The notes under the pieces: model-generated
Seen by the model: the letters and a program-made list of their open reading frames with translations, nothing else
Told to the model about the DNA's origin: nothing
Databases searched by the model: none
Shown here: piece by piece, positions 1-8,334 of the stretch
How positions within the stretch are numbered: the first letter of the stretch is position 1
Layout of the letters: each line of letters starts with the position of its first letter
Assembly (NCBI RefSeq): GCF_025195085.2
Contig: NZ_JANAVY020000005.1
Span: forward strand, 101,332-165,331
DNA length: 64,000 nt
Source: Vibrio intestinalis
GTDB lineage: Bacteria; Pseudomonadota; Gammaproteobacteria; Enterobacterales; Vibrionaceae
Direction: 5' to 3'
Position numbers and translations under genes: made by a program

Positions 1-418
1 GCAGTCTCAGCAGTCTCAGCAGTCTCAGCAGTCTCAGCAGTCTCAGCAGTCTCAGCAGTCTCAGCAGTCTCAGCAGTCTCAGCAGTCTCAGCAGTCTCAG
101 CAGTCTCAGCAGTCTCAGCAGTCTCAGCAGGGTGAGGATGCAAGCACATCCAAATCAAAACAACAGTCCGAAGCTGAAAAAGAATTAAATTCAGCAAAAG
201 GTCATGCTCAGCCAAGTGACAGCAAGCCTAGCGAAAAGGGAGATAAACCCGTTACTGCTAGCGCGCGAAACAACAGTCAATCGAATGAAATTGACCCAGA
301 ACTTAGAAAGTTAGAGCAAGTTGAATCTGCTCGCGACCCTAGCCTCTTGCTCAAAGCCCAAATGGTGCTGCAAGCAAGAGAAAAACCGCTACCAAAAGAG
401 TCAAACAAACAATGGTAA
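1..418 (+). CDS. C-terminal part of Bat-operon VWA/TPR protein (5' end outside window)
   Basis: An open frame enters from the left edge in frame 2 and stops with TAA at 416-418. About 43 residues come from a perfect Gln-Ser-Gln repeat, then a hydrophilic Lys/Ser/Gln-rich linker, and finally a conserved-looking end with LRKLEQVESARDPS followed by LLLKAQMVLQ. That ending is what I know from the gammaproteobacterial BatB/BatC-type proteins (von Willebrand A domain, TPRs, disordered tail), and the next gene is batD, whose ATG overlaps this stop (TAATG). The VWA and TPR parts lie outside the window, so the assignment rests on the tail and on the neighbour. The repeat should give a flexible low-complexity segment. 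Confidence 0.75.
   Translation, partial: QSQQSQQSQQSQQSQQSQQSQQSQQSQQSQQSQQSQQSQQSQQGEDASTSKSKQQSEAEKELNSAKGHAQPSDSKPSEKGDKPVTASARNNSQSNEIDPELRKLEQVESARDPSLLLKAQMVLQAREKPLPKESNKQW
2..130 (+). repeat. 9-bp tandem array encoding (QSQ)n
   Basis: The unit CAGTCTCAG is repeated 14 full times plus three more bases with no mismatch, and it reaches the left edge, so the true copy number is larger. The unit is a multiple of three and is read as Gln-Ser-Gln, so gain or loss of copies changes protein length without a frameshift. Perfect identity suggests recent expansion by slippage. Confidence 0.97.
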
Positions 419-2058
419 TGCTTAAGCGACGCGTTGCGTCAACCTTCATCCTCCTACTTGCATGCTTTACGATCAGCACGCCTACTTGGGCTGCCACTCT
501 TAAAGCATTGGTCAGCAATAACAAGGTTGTAGAGAATCAGGTCTTTAACCTAAAAGTAGTATTCGATGAACATGTTGATAGCGACGCTATTGATTTTTCG
601 GTTCTAGAAAACAACTTCATTGTTAGTCAGCCGCGCTTCAATACCTCATTTAGAATCATCAATGGTTCGCGCTCAAGCAGCAGTGAATGGGTGTTATCGC
701 TTGTGCCTAAAGGCGTAGGCAATACCACGATTCCCGCTTTCGAAGTGGAAGGACAGCGCTCGCAACCGATTCAAATTACCGTAACCCGCGATGGAGCATT
801 GCCCAAACAAGATGAGCTTATCGCCGTTGTCAGCAAGCTTGATAAACAGCAGCTCTATCCGAGTGAAAGCGCGACACTGAAAGTGCGTGTCATCATTAAG
901 CGACAAGCTCGCCAATTTAAAGACTCTCAGTTTTCAGAGCCCACAGCGCAAGGCTTAGAGATCAGCAAACAAGGTAAAGACCAACAGTTTAATACCGTGA
1001 TTAACGGTGTCGAAGCGACCGTGATTGATAAAAACTATACGATCACAGCAGAGAATGCGGGCAAATATGAAATTGTCAGTTCAGCGCTAAAAGGCACGGT
1101 TATCTACCAATCTCAGCAAGGTTCTACGCGCTTTATTCCAATCGATATTGAGCCAGAGACCTTTATGCTAACCGTATCCGCTAAGCCAAGTGATTATCAA
1201 GGTCACTGGTTGCCTGCATCGCAACTAGAACTGACTCAACAATGGTTTGATAGTAACGGTAACCCACTCAATCCAGATGCAGTAAAGCTTACAGTTGGCG
1301 ACTCTCTAACTCGCGAAATCAATTTGGACATTGATGGGCTCGCGCCGGAACGTTTTCCAAACTTACCGCTGACCTACCCTTCGCAACTACGAGTCTATTC
1401 TGAAAAGCCGAGCTTTACTGAACTCGAAAATGGCTTACGACGCATGACCCTGCGTCAAGTAGTCATCCCACAGCAATCCGGTGAAGTGGCATTGCCAGAG
1501 CTATCACTACCATGGTGGAATAGCCTCGCTGAGCAGCAGCAAACCGCTTACTTAACTGGTCTACAACTAAACGTTAATGAAGCACCGAATGCGAACCCTG
1601 CCATTGCGCCACAAGCCCTTCGTGTTGCCGCTGAGAATATGGCTGATGCACCAGAAGTGATCGTTGAGCGTGGCATTTGGCCTTATCTAACCGGTTTGTT
1701 TGCCCTACTTTGGTTAGTTACGCTAGGTTGGGCGCTTAAGCGTCCAGCTAAAGAACCAACCAATCAAGAGCGCCCAACTCCTTCTCAAGACAACGACAAC
1801 AGCATTGCTCTTCTTACATCGCTTCAAGCGAAGGATTGGAGCAAGGCTCTGCACTTGGCAAAAACATGGCTCAATAGCCAACAAGGCAAAGACGTTCAAT
1901 TGATCAAACACATTGAGCAAGAGTTAGCTGAAATGAGCCAAGCGATTTATTCAGAAACACCTAAAGATTGGCAGCCAACTACGTTGATTAAGCTGATTAA
2001 AAAGCTCAATAAAAGCAAGGTAAACACTAAGCAACCTTCCTCTTTAGCAAAACTGTAA
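418..2058 (+). CDS. batD: BatD-like protein
   Basis: A 546-residue envelope protein. The N-terminus is a signal peptide (MLKRRVAS then a hydrophobic core ending TPTWA). It is followed by a long beta-rich periplasmic region typical of BatD (oxygen tolerance family, pfam BatD), one transmembrane segment near residues 425-445 (IWPYLTGLFALLWLV) and a cytoplasmic tail of about 90 residues. An upstream in-frame ATG at 412 exists, but the ATG at 418 overlaps the previous stop as TAATG, which suggests translational coupling and is preferred. Bat proteins usually sit with MoxR ATPase and VWA proteins and are linked to envelope stress or aerotolerance; the precise role is not known. The family call is firm, the function is not. 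Confidence 0.88.
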   Translation: MLKRRVASTFILLLACFTISTPTWAATLKALVSNNKVVENQVFNLKVVFDEHVDSDAIDFSVLENNFIVSQPRFNTSFRIINGSRSSSSEWVLSLVPKGVGNTTIPAFEVEGQRSQPIQITVTRDGALPKQDELIAVVSKLDKQQLYPSESATLKVRVIIKRQARQFKDSQFSEPTAQGLEISKQGKDQQFNTVINGVEATVIDKNYTITAENAGKYEIVSSALKGTVIYQSQQGSTRFIPIDIEPETFMLTVSAKPSDYQGHWLPASQLELTQQWFDSNGNPLNPDAVKLTVGDSLTREINLDIDGLAPERFPNLPLTYPSQLRVYSEKPSFTELENGLRRMTLRQVVIPQQSGEVALPELSLPWWNSLAEQQQTAYLTGLQLNVNEAPNANPAIAPQALRVAAENMADAPEVIVERGIWPYLTGLFALLWLVTLGWALKRPAKEPTNQERPTPSQDNDNSIALLTSLQAKDWSKALHLAKTWLNSQQGKDVQLIKHIEQELAEMSQAIYSETPKDWQPTTLIKLIKKLNKSKVNTKQPSSLAKL

Positions 2059-2063
2059 AACGG

Positions 2064-2088
2064 AAAAAGCAGCCAATGGCTGCTTTTT
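2064..2088 (+). terminator. Rho-independent terminator after batD
   Basis: AAAAAGCAGCC, a 3-nt loop AAT and GGCTGCTTTTT form an 11-bp stem ending in a T run six bases after the batD stop. It closes the Bat operon. Confidence 0.9.
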
Positions 2089-2140
2089 CTTTCTCTGTTA
2101 TTTTATCGCTATCGTCTCTATTTCTGCTGATACCCAACTT

Positions 2141-4270
2141 CTATTCAGTTTCTGTTGATTCAAGTTCAACCATTTTTCCTGAAATGCAATTTCGTCCTTG
2201 ATCTTTGGCTTGATAGAGCGCTTTGTCAGCCAACGTATATAAGGCATCAAAGTTAAAGTCATCGCCTTCCAGCTGAGTGACAGTGTAACCCACAGATACT
2301 GTTAGTACCGCACGATCTTCGTTGTCAGCATGAGGAATGGCTTCATCTTCAATACTTGCTCGGATGCTTTCGGCCAATTCAAGCACTTGTTGCTCAGTCT
2401 GGTTAACGAGTAATAAAGCAAACTCTTCACCACCAATACGACAAAATACCTCATTATTCTGCTGCGCATGATGCTGTAAGATGCTTCCGACACGCATCAA
2501 GGCGATATCACCCTGCATGTGGCCATAGCAGTTGTTGTACAGCCCAAAGTGGTCAATATCGACCAAAACCAAACCGTAAATTGCGTTGCCACTGTTTTTA
2601 TCCAAACAGATATCTTCAAGTAAAGATTCCAACATACGGCGGTTACCCAGCCGAGTAAGAGGATCCATCTTCGCCATTAGCTCAAGCTGCTCATTCGCTT
2701 CTTGCAGCTCCTTAGTTCGCTCTTTCACTTCTTGCTCTAGCGTTTCATTCAATACATGCACCGCTTCTTGAGCGCGAGTACGTAACAGAACTTCAGTCAG
2801 GTTAGAAGCGAACATTCGAATCACTTCACGCAGTTGGTGAGTCAGTGGCGAACGGCGGATTAAGTTATCCGCAGCAATAAAGGCGATCGGTTCACCGCTA
2901 CTGCTGGTCAGCATGGTCATGGCGGTCCAACCAAAACCAACAATATGAAAATCGTGATAAATTGGCACCGACTCTTCAAACACCACTTCATTCGGGTTTG
3001 AACGTGCGTTGTTCACGATCGAACGATCGACCAATTCAGAGCGGTAATACGACTCATCAGTAATATTACCTTGGATGTCCGTGCCCCACGTACCTTGCAT
3101 ATAAGAGCAGTTCTCATCGGTCAAAAATACAGCCAAGCGGTCTATGCCCAATTTGTTAATACCGAATGTTACCGCTGATTTACACACATCGCGCACTGTC
3201 ATGCAGCGTGACAGCTCAACCATACTGGCGTGTAACATACGGACATTTTGTTCTTGGCGTTTACGAATGTAAATTTGGGCAAGTAGAGAGATGAAGGATT
3301 CAAGCATTTGCTTTTGGTAGGAAGTAATCGGTGCTCGGTTGATATAATTATCAAGCGCTATCCAACCGATGATGTCTTCACCATCACGCAGGATAAGCAT
3401 CCCGTTCCAGCCTTGGCCTATGACAGAACCATCATTATAAAGCGGTGCATTCTCTAGAACGACCAACCCTTCTTGCCCTTCAAACAGGGCATTGATATAA
3501 GCCTCTTCCAATTGGTGAAGATCGTACTGAGTATGATGAACATCAACGGTTTTACCCTGCTCATCAGTACCATACGTACCACTGAAACAACGCTTTTTAA
3601 TATCAAGTAACATCAGAGCGGCGCGATCAAAGCCTAATCGCTCTCTGATGGATTCGACCGCGAAACGATGTAACTCATCTAAACTTTCTGGGTTAGAAAT
3701 ATCGACCGCGATCTTTTGCACCAGTTTCATGTTTTCAATGAACTTCTCGCGCTGCTGAATCACATCTAAGTATTTCGCTTCTTTAATATCACGCTCACGA
3801 TACTCACTGGCCGCCACCAGCTCAGCGCGAACACATTGCCAGCGAGAGGCAATAACTTGCAATAAATCCAATGCGTGCTCGTAGTTCGCCTTTTGCATGG
3901 TATCGGGATTAACTTCCTCCACCATCAAATACGTACGGCCTTCAGAATGGTTGTCCATCATAAAAATGTAGGAATTCAACGCAATTGCGTTTGACTCCTC
4001 CCACTGGCACGTCGCCATAGTCAGTGGAATAAGGCCATCAGGTGTATCAAATTGCGCAACCCAAGACCAAAATGTATCTGGATAATGATCTAACGCGGTC
4101 GGCTTACCCTGGCTATATAAAACCTTAGGGGGCTCACTTACCCGCGGTTCTGAGAAAATACAGATCGACTGCGGCTGCAGCAGTTCATCCATATACTGAA
4201 ATAGAGCATTGGCAAGAAAACGATGATTTCTTGCAGACATAATGTCTTTGAGTAAAGCACGAGGAAACAT
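2141..4270 (-). CDS. GAF-GAF-GGDEF diguanylate cyclase
   Basis: A soluble sensor protein of 709 residues. After an N-terminal region of about 170 residues come two tandem GAF-like segments (about 180-340 and 350-510; both contain GTYGTDEQG/GTWGTDIQG-type stretches). A coiled-coil linker rich in Glu follows (ETLEQEVKERTKEL), then a GGDEF domain from about 545. The active-site motif is intact (CRIGGEEFALLL), so it probably makes cyclic di-GMP. The inhibitory RxxD site just before the motif reads Q-N-N-E, so product inhibition through that site is probably absent. A TTG start 21 bases upstream is possible, but the ATG at 4270 has AGGAAAGG seven bases ahead and is chosen. The signal sensed by the GAF domains is unknown. 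Confidence 0.9.
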   Translation of the reverse strand: MFPRALLKDIMSARNHRFLANALFQYMDELLQPQSICIFSEPRVSEPPKVLYSQGKPTALDHYPDTFWSWVAQFDTPDGLIPLTMATCQWEESNAIALNSYIFMMDNHSEGRTYLMVEEVNPDTMQKANYEHALDLLQVIASRWQCVRAELVAASEYRERDIKEAKYLDVIQQREKFIENMKLVQKIAVDISNPESLDELHRFAVESIRERLGFDRAALMLLDIKKRCFSGTYGTDEQGKTVDVHHTQYDLHQLEEAYINALFEGQEGLVVLENAPLYNDGSVIGQGWNGMLILRDGEDIIGWIALDNYINRAPITSYQKQMLESFISLLAQIYIRKRQEQNVRMLHASMVELSRCMTVRDVCKSAVTFGINKLGIDRLAVFLTDENCSYMQGTWGTDIQGNITDESYYRSELVDRSIVNNARSNPNEVVFEESVPIYHDFHIVGFGWTAMTMLTSSSGEPIAFIAADNLIRRSPLTHQLREVIRMFASNLTEVLLRTRAQEAVHVLNETLEQEVKERTKELQEANEQLELMAKMDPLTRLGNRRMLESLLEDICLDKNSGNAIYGLVLVDIDHFGLYNNCYGHMQGDIALMRVGSILQHHAQQNNEVFCRIGGEEFALLLVNQTEQQVLELAESIRASIEDEAIPHADNEDRAVLTVSVGYTVTQLEGDDFNFDALYTLADKALYQAKDQGRNCISGKMVELESTETE

Positions 4271-4309
4271 TATTGAACCTTTCCTAACCAAATTTATGAT
4301 AATTATGCG

Positions 4310-4450
4310 TTACAAAATTAACAGCTTCGGATAGTCAATCAAATGAGTAACACGATGCCCTGTTAACTCGCTCGCAGTTCGAATCTCCCAATTTTCATAT
4401 CCATGAATCGAATAGCATTTTTTTGACGTTGTTTCCAAAATTGCTAGCAT
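4310..4450 (-). CDS. Possible small ORF upstream of the GGDEF gene (46 aa)
   Basis: An ATG-to-TAA frame on the same strand as the GGDEF gene, ending 40 bases before it. The predicted peptide begins MLAILETTSKKC and is of mixed, protein-like composition, without a signal peptide or membrane segment. No convincing ribosome binding site precedes it. It lies in the 436-bp gap between the GGDEF gene and the divergent L,D-transpeptidase gene, which otherwise should carry both promoters. It may be a real small protein, a gene remnant or chance. Confidence 0.3.
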   Translation of the reverse strand: MLAILETTSKKCYSIHGYENWEIRTASELTGHRVTHLIDYPKLLIL

Positions 4451-4706
4451 TATCGATTGGCAATAGTAGCACTATAGTTCACTCAATAGCGCAAATATAA
4501 GAACCTTTGAACGATTCTCGAAACGAAAATTGCGCACATAAAGGGCAAACATAGCCCCAATTTAAATACAAAAATGCGCTTAACTCCGAGTTAATCCAAC
4601 CTACACTATAAACATGCAGCGAATTTTGTTTTGGCATTCCAATTGCTTTACTTATTGGGTGCGATAATCGCAATGGCCCTCTTACCACAAGCCACGAGAT
4701 AAGCTG

Positions 4707-5183
4707 ATGAAATTGATGATTATTTGGTTAGGCATGCTGATGACAACTTTTTGTCATGCGCAAGTAGACAAAGTCGCTGTCGACAAATCGAAGCGCCGTT
4801 TGTATCTAATGCAAAATGGCGAGATCATTCGTGAATTTCGTGTCGCTTTAGGAAAACAGCCAGTTGGTCACAAACAGCAAGAAGGCGACAAACGAACACC
4901 GGAAGGGCTATACACACTAGGGTTCGTATTAGAGAACTCACAGTTCTATCGTTCGATTCATATCGACTATCCAAACCCCACCGACATTGCGCAAGCCAAG
5001 CAAAATAATGTTGAACCCGGTGGTAACATCAAAATTCATGGGCTAAAAAACGGAGAGACACTACCCAGTGACTACATCCAAAGTTTCGATTGGACTGACG
5101 GCTGCATTGCTTTATCAAACCCAGACATGGATGAATTCCTCAGCTTAGTGAATGAAGGGACGCCGATAGAAATTCATCCCTAG
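4707..5183 (+). CDS. L,D-transpeptidase (YkuD domain), YafK-like
   Basis: A secreted 158-residue enzyme: signal peptide of about 18 residues (MKLMIIWLGMLMTTFCHA), then one YkuD catalytic domain. The catalytic signature is visible: His111 in IKIHGLKN and Cys133 in WTDGCIALSN, followed by DMDEF as in the YafK subfamily. The family either crosslinks peptidoglycan through meso-diaminopimelate or, for YafK/DpaA, releases peptidoglycan-bound Braun lipoprotein; the sequence alone does not decide which. No LysM or peptidoglycan-binding domain is present, which fits the compact YafK type. It is transcribed divergently from the GGDEF gene. Confidence 0.88.
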   Translation: MKLMIIWLGMLMTTFCHAQVDKVAVDKSKRRLYLMQNGEIIREFRVALGKQPVGHKQQEGDKRTPEGLYTLGFVLENSQFYRSIHIDYPNPTDIAQAKQNNVEPGGNIKIHGLKNGETLPSDYIQSFDWTDGCIALSNPDMDEFLSLVNEGTPIEIHP

Positions 5184-5275
5184 CTTCAACAAATCCGCGT
5201 AAGGCAATGCCACTATGTACATTATTGAAATTACGAGGTAATTTTATATAACCCACTCGTAATTGACGAAAATAC

Positions 5276-5737
5276 ATGACTGAGTTTTCACAAGTTAATC
5301 CAAATACAATTCCGCTCGAATTACTGCTTGAGGCAGATCCAGATACGCGCGCAGTTGAAAACTATCTTCAAGATTCAATCTGTTTCGTTGCTCATCTGCA
5401 TAACAAGATCATCGCCGCCTGCATCGTAAAGCCAACCTGTACAACTAGCGCTGAAATCTTCAATGTTTCAGTATTCCCTGAGTATCAGAAAATGGGTATT
5501 GGCAGCGAACTGCTTCACTATGTGATTAAAACTCTATCCGCGACAAACATAACTCGGCTAGAGCTCGGTACTGGCACATTTGGCCATCAGCTCACCTATT
5601 ACCAAAGAGCAGGCTTTCGAGTCGATTCCGTTATCAAAAACCATTTTTTAGATAGCTATGACCAGCCCATATGGGAAAACGGAATTCAGCACAAAGATAT
5701 GCTTAGATTATATCTCGACCTACCACCAAACGATTAA
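5276..5737 (+). CDS. GNAT family acetyltransferase
   Basis: A 153-residue single-domain GNAT N-acetyltransferase. The acetyl-CoA binding motif A is visible around residues 62-80 (VSVFPEYQKMGIGSELLHY, with the Q-x-x-G-x-G core), and the following YYQRAGFRVDS is the usual motif B region. The start has only a weak ribosome site. It is 33 bases upstream of a second GNAT gene, so the two may be cotranscribed. Substrate unknown. Confidence 0.8.
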   Translation: MTEFSQVNPNTIPLELLLEADPDTRAVENYLQDSICFVAHLHNKIIAACIVKPTCTTSAEIFNVSVFPEYQKMGIGSELLHYVIKTLSATNITRLELGTGTFGHQLTYYQRAGFRVDSVIKNHFLDSYDQPIWENGIQHKDMLRLYLDLPPND

Positions 5738-5770
5738 AACACCAAAGATACAACGTGAGAAAGGAATACT

Positions 5771-6316
5771 ATGTTTACACTGGATGTTGACGACAAACTA
5801 AAACTCGCACTTATTGAGCCTTCATTTGCCCCACTTTATTTGGATATTGTCACTGCGCAGCGTGACTACCTAAGCCAATGGCTTGCGTGGCCGCCTCATG
5901 CTCATGATGAAGCCTTCTTTCTGACTTTTATCAAGCGCTCGTTACATGAATACGCAGATGGTAGCTCGCTTGTCTGTGCCATGATGTTTGATGGCGAGTT
6001 GGTGGGAAATATTAGCTTTAACCGAATCGACCATGAAAGAAAGAGAGTCGAAATAGGCTATTGGATAAACGCGGATTTTCAGGGCAAAGGCATTGTCAGT
6101 AAATCGGCAACGAAGATGATCGATCTCGCTTTCAATCAATATGGAATGGAGAAAGTGCAAATTTCTGCAGCGGTTGATAACCAGCCAAGTCGTAAACTTT
6201 GCGAACGCCTAGGCTTAAAACTGGAAGGCATTATTACCCACAACGAAAACCTGAATGGCCGCATTGTCGATCACGCTATCTACGGCATTCACAAAGCCCA
6301 ATGGTCAAAGAGCTAA
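5771..6316 (+). CDS. RimL-like ribosomal-protein-type N-acetyltransferase
   Basis: 181 residues, GNAT fold of the RimJ/RimL branch (acetyltransf_3). Features seen: YLSQWLAWP near the N-terminus, GNISFNRID, EIGYWINADFQGKGIVSKS (motif A with Q-x-K-G) and VDNQPSRKLCERLGLKLEG (motif B). These match RimL, which acetylates the N-terminus of ribosomal protein L12; Vibrio genomes carry several paralogues, so the substrate is inferred only. GAGAAAGGA lies 6 bases before the ATG. A strong hairpin follows. Confidence 0.82.
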   Translation: MFTLDVDDKLKLALIEPSFAPLYLDIVTAQRDYLSQWLAWPPHAHDEAFFLTFIKRSLHEYADGSSLVCAMMFDGELVGNISFNRIDHERKRVEIGYWINADFQGKGIVSKSATKMIDLAFNQYGMEKVQISAAVDNQPSRKLCERLGLKLEGIITHNENLNGRIVDHAIYGIHKAQWSKS

Positions 6317-6333
6317 CCAAAGGTATCAATGCT

Positions 6334-6374
6334 AAAACGGCCACTCAAACTACGCAATTTTGAGTGGCCGTTTT
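6334..6374. terminator. Bidirectional terminator
   Basis: A 16-bp perfect inverted repeat (AAAACGGCCACTCAAA and its complement) with a 9-nt loop, flanked by A and T runs, sits between the convergent rimL-like gene and the small membrane protein gene, so it can end both transcripts. Confidence 0.92.
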
Positions 6375-6404
6375 ATTTGCAAATTTTGTTGTGGAAAGGC
6401 GCTA

Positions 6405-6776
6405 TTAAATATAAAGCGCGACAATCGCACCAATCATAATAACCACAGCGGCATACCAAAAAAGCTGAGCCTTGCTGTCTGCTACGTTAATCTTGATGTA
6501 GTTGATTTCCTCATTCGCCATGGCAACAAACTCACTGTAGTTAACCGATAGCTCTTTCCCTGCTTGCTTTACATCGCTTTGCAGTTTGTTAAATGCGGTA
6601 TCGATAAAATTCGCAATGCTTTCAACTGAATTGGTTGCAAATGCTAAGTTATCCCACACCACCATACGCGATTCATACTCGCCTTCACTGACACAATTCA
6701 ACACACGAAGATCATATTCGCGTTTCGTGCGTTCACTGCCCAAACGGTTTGGGCAAAGGTTAATTAGGTCATTCAA
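6405..6776 (-). CDS. Small protein with C-terminal membrane anchor
   Basis: 123 residues, not recognised. The first two thirds are hydrophilic and helical with a possible coiled coil (FNKLQSDVKQAGKELS), and the last 20 or so residues form one transmembrane segment (LFWYAAVVIMIGAIVALYI), so it should be a tail-anchored inner membrane protein. The start is probably TTG: TTTTGGAGT lies 8 bases ahead of it, and no ATG in frame occurs nearby. It is convergent with the rimL-like gene and shares its terminator. Confidence 0.65.
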   Translation of the reverse strand: MNDLINLCPNRLGSERTKREYDLRVLNCVSEGEYESRMVVWDNLAFATNSVESIANFIDTAFNKLQSDVKQAGKELSVNYSEFVAMANEEINYIKINVADSKAQLFWYAAVVIMIGAIVALYI

Positions 6777-7100
6777 GACAGATACTCCAAAAATTAGATA
6801 GATTTAGTCTGAAGGGCAAAAATAACCACTTCAAAAAACTGAGAATTAAAAAGTGATCCAACTAAATTTCATTACTGTATCAATCCGCTGGGCATATTAG
6901 TTTCGCCGCCAGATAGCAGCAACACGCGGTTTTTATCCACACGACAAACAATTTCATTTGCCATCTAAGCCCATTCAAACTTTTGACGAGTAAGCTATAT
7001 TCACAGACTAGGTTACAAAAAGTTAACTGGTTGATTTTATTGGATACCACTACTACATTGATTAACAGATTCAGCAGCAAAATTTCGATGAGGAACTAGA
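6777..7100. other. 324-bp divergent intergenic region
   Basis: It separates the divergent small membrane protein and peroxiredoxin-like genes and should hold both promoters. I see no convincing gene, operator or hairpin here. A frame of 66 codons on the minus strand (6880-7080) has no start context and an atypical, Cys-rich composition. Confidence 0.5.
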
Positions 7101-7640
7101 ATGGATAACTCAGTTAAACTCAAAGCAGGTGGTCAATTTCCTGAGATGGAAGCCACACTTCTTGATGGCACAGCAGTGACTCTTGGTAAACCAAGAGCAG
7201 GAGCAACGTGGCAGGCGGTGTTTGTTTATCGTGGTAAGCATTGCCCATTGTGTACCAAGTACCTCAACGAGCTAGAAACATACCAACAAGCCTTCTCTGA
7301 AGCAGGGGTGGATGTTTTAGCCGTCTCTGCAGACGCAAAACATCAGCTAGAGCAGCACTTAGAAAAGCTGGATATTAGCTTCCCAATCGCATACGGCCTA
7401 ACCGAAGCACAAATGCAAACCTTGGGCTTATACATTTCAATCCCTCGTTCAGAGCAAGAGACCGATCATAACTTTGCTGAGCCGGGCCTATTTATCGTAA
7501 ATGAACACGGCAACTTACACGTGGTTGATATTTCTAATAACCCATTTGTGCGTCCGGAACTGGGGGCATTAACTCGTGGCCTAGCTTGGATTCGCGATCC
7601 CAACAACCACTACCCTATCCGTGGTACGTTGGATTACTAA
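7101..7640 (+). CDS. Peroxiredoxin-like protein (AhpC/TSA redoxin fold)
   Basis: 179 residues with a thioredoxin-fold peroxiredoxin-like domain over most of the length. The redox site is FVYRGKHCPLCTKYL with Cys48 and Cys51 as a CPLC pair, in the position where AhpC/TSA proteins have their peroxidatic cysteine. A CxxC pair is less usual than a single cysteine and suggests disulfide-reductase or two-cysteine peroxidase chemistry. GATGAGGAA lies just before the ATG. It is a monocistronic unit ended by the hairpin at 7666-7693. Substrate not predictable. Confidence 0.8.
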   Translation: MDNSVKLKAGGQFPEMEATLLDGTAVTLGKPRAGATWQAVFVYRGKHCPLCTKYLNELETYQQAFSEAGVDVLAVSADAKHQLEQHLEKLDISFPIAYGLTEAQMQTLGLYISIPRSEQETDHNFAEPGLFIVNEHGNLHVVDISNNPFVRPELGALTRGLAWIRDPNNHYPIRGTLDY

Positions 7641-7665
7641 TACTTATTAAACTTGATTAAATGGA

Positions 7666-7693
7666 AAAGGCTCGTACAGATGTACGAGCCTTT
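7666..7693. terminator. Bidirectional terminator
   Basis: AAAGGCTCGTAC, loop AGAT, GTACGAGCCTTT: a 12-bp perfect stem between two convergent genes. Confidence 0.88.
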
Positions 7694-7702
7694 GTTGATC
7701 TA

Positions 7703-8188
7703 TTAACGACCGCGCTTAATGAGAAAGTTGTGGTCAATTTCAATGTAGCGGTCGCACGCTTCAAGCAGGTTTTGCGCAGTTAAACCGGGAACGCCGTACA
7801 CGTCTACTTTAGTACCAAATCGCTGTTGGATGCGTCTAACCAGTAACTCAAAATCACCATCACCAGAGAGCAGTATAATTCGATCCATATTAGCCGCCGC
7901 TTCATACACATCCAGCGTAATGCCGACGTCCCAGTCTCCTTTTGCGCTGCCATCTTTGCGCTGGATAAACGGCTTCAACTCAACGTTAAATCCGATACCA
8001 CGCAAAATATGATGAAACTGACGCTGCTTAGGATCATTTGAAGCAATCGCATAAGCGTTGGCGAGCTGTACTTGATTACCCTGCGTTGCCACATACCAAA
8101 ACTGGTTGTAATCGAAATTGGCTTGGTATTTTTGTTTGGTGGTGTAGTAGATGTTTTGCACATCAACGAAAATGGCAACGTTTTCCAT
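7703..8188 (-). CDS. NYN domain nuclease-like protein (LabA/DUF88)
   Basis: 161 residues forming a single NYN (PIN-like) domain. The acidic metal-binding residues of the family are present: Asp9 in AIFVDVQNIYY, Asp85 and Asp87 in KGDWDVGITLD, and Asp110/Asp112 in LLSGDGDFELLVRR. Bacterial LabA/YaiI-like NYN proteins are predicted RNases; substrates are mostly unknown. A GTG start 12 bases upstream is possible; the ATG at 8188 follows GTGAG. It is divergent from a GNAT gene. A helical tail with YIEIDHNFLIKRGR ends the protein. Confidence 0.85.
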   Translation of the reverse strand: MENVAIFVDVQNIYYTTKQKYQANFDYNQFWYVATQGNQVQLANAYAIASNDPKQRQFHHILRGIGFNVELKPFIQRKDGSAKGDWDVGITLDVYEAAANMDRIILLSGDGDFELLVRRIQQRFGTKVDVYGVPGLTAQNLLEACDRYIEIDHNFLIKRGR

Positions 8189-8334
8189 AATTAGGCTCAC
8201 TAGAATTCAACGCCTTATGGTAACAAGCCCACACCCATGAAGATATCGGTTATTTACATTTCCGCTAATTGAATAGCATTCCATATAATGTTTTACTGTA
8301 AATGGCATTACATCAACCAACCAAAGAGAGTGAA

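Noticed and set aside
2..130. The 9-bp array as a CRISPR or DNA regulatory repeat
   Set aside because: There are no spacers, the units are contiguous, and the array is in frame with a coding region that continues after it.
4479..4688. 69-codon frame on the minus strand
   Set aside because: No start context, and it lies in the promoter region of the L,D-transpeptidase gene with a composition unlike neighbouring proteins.
6880..7080. 66-codon minus frame between two divergent genes
   Set aside because: Cys-rich, no ribosome site, and the space is needed for two promoters.
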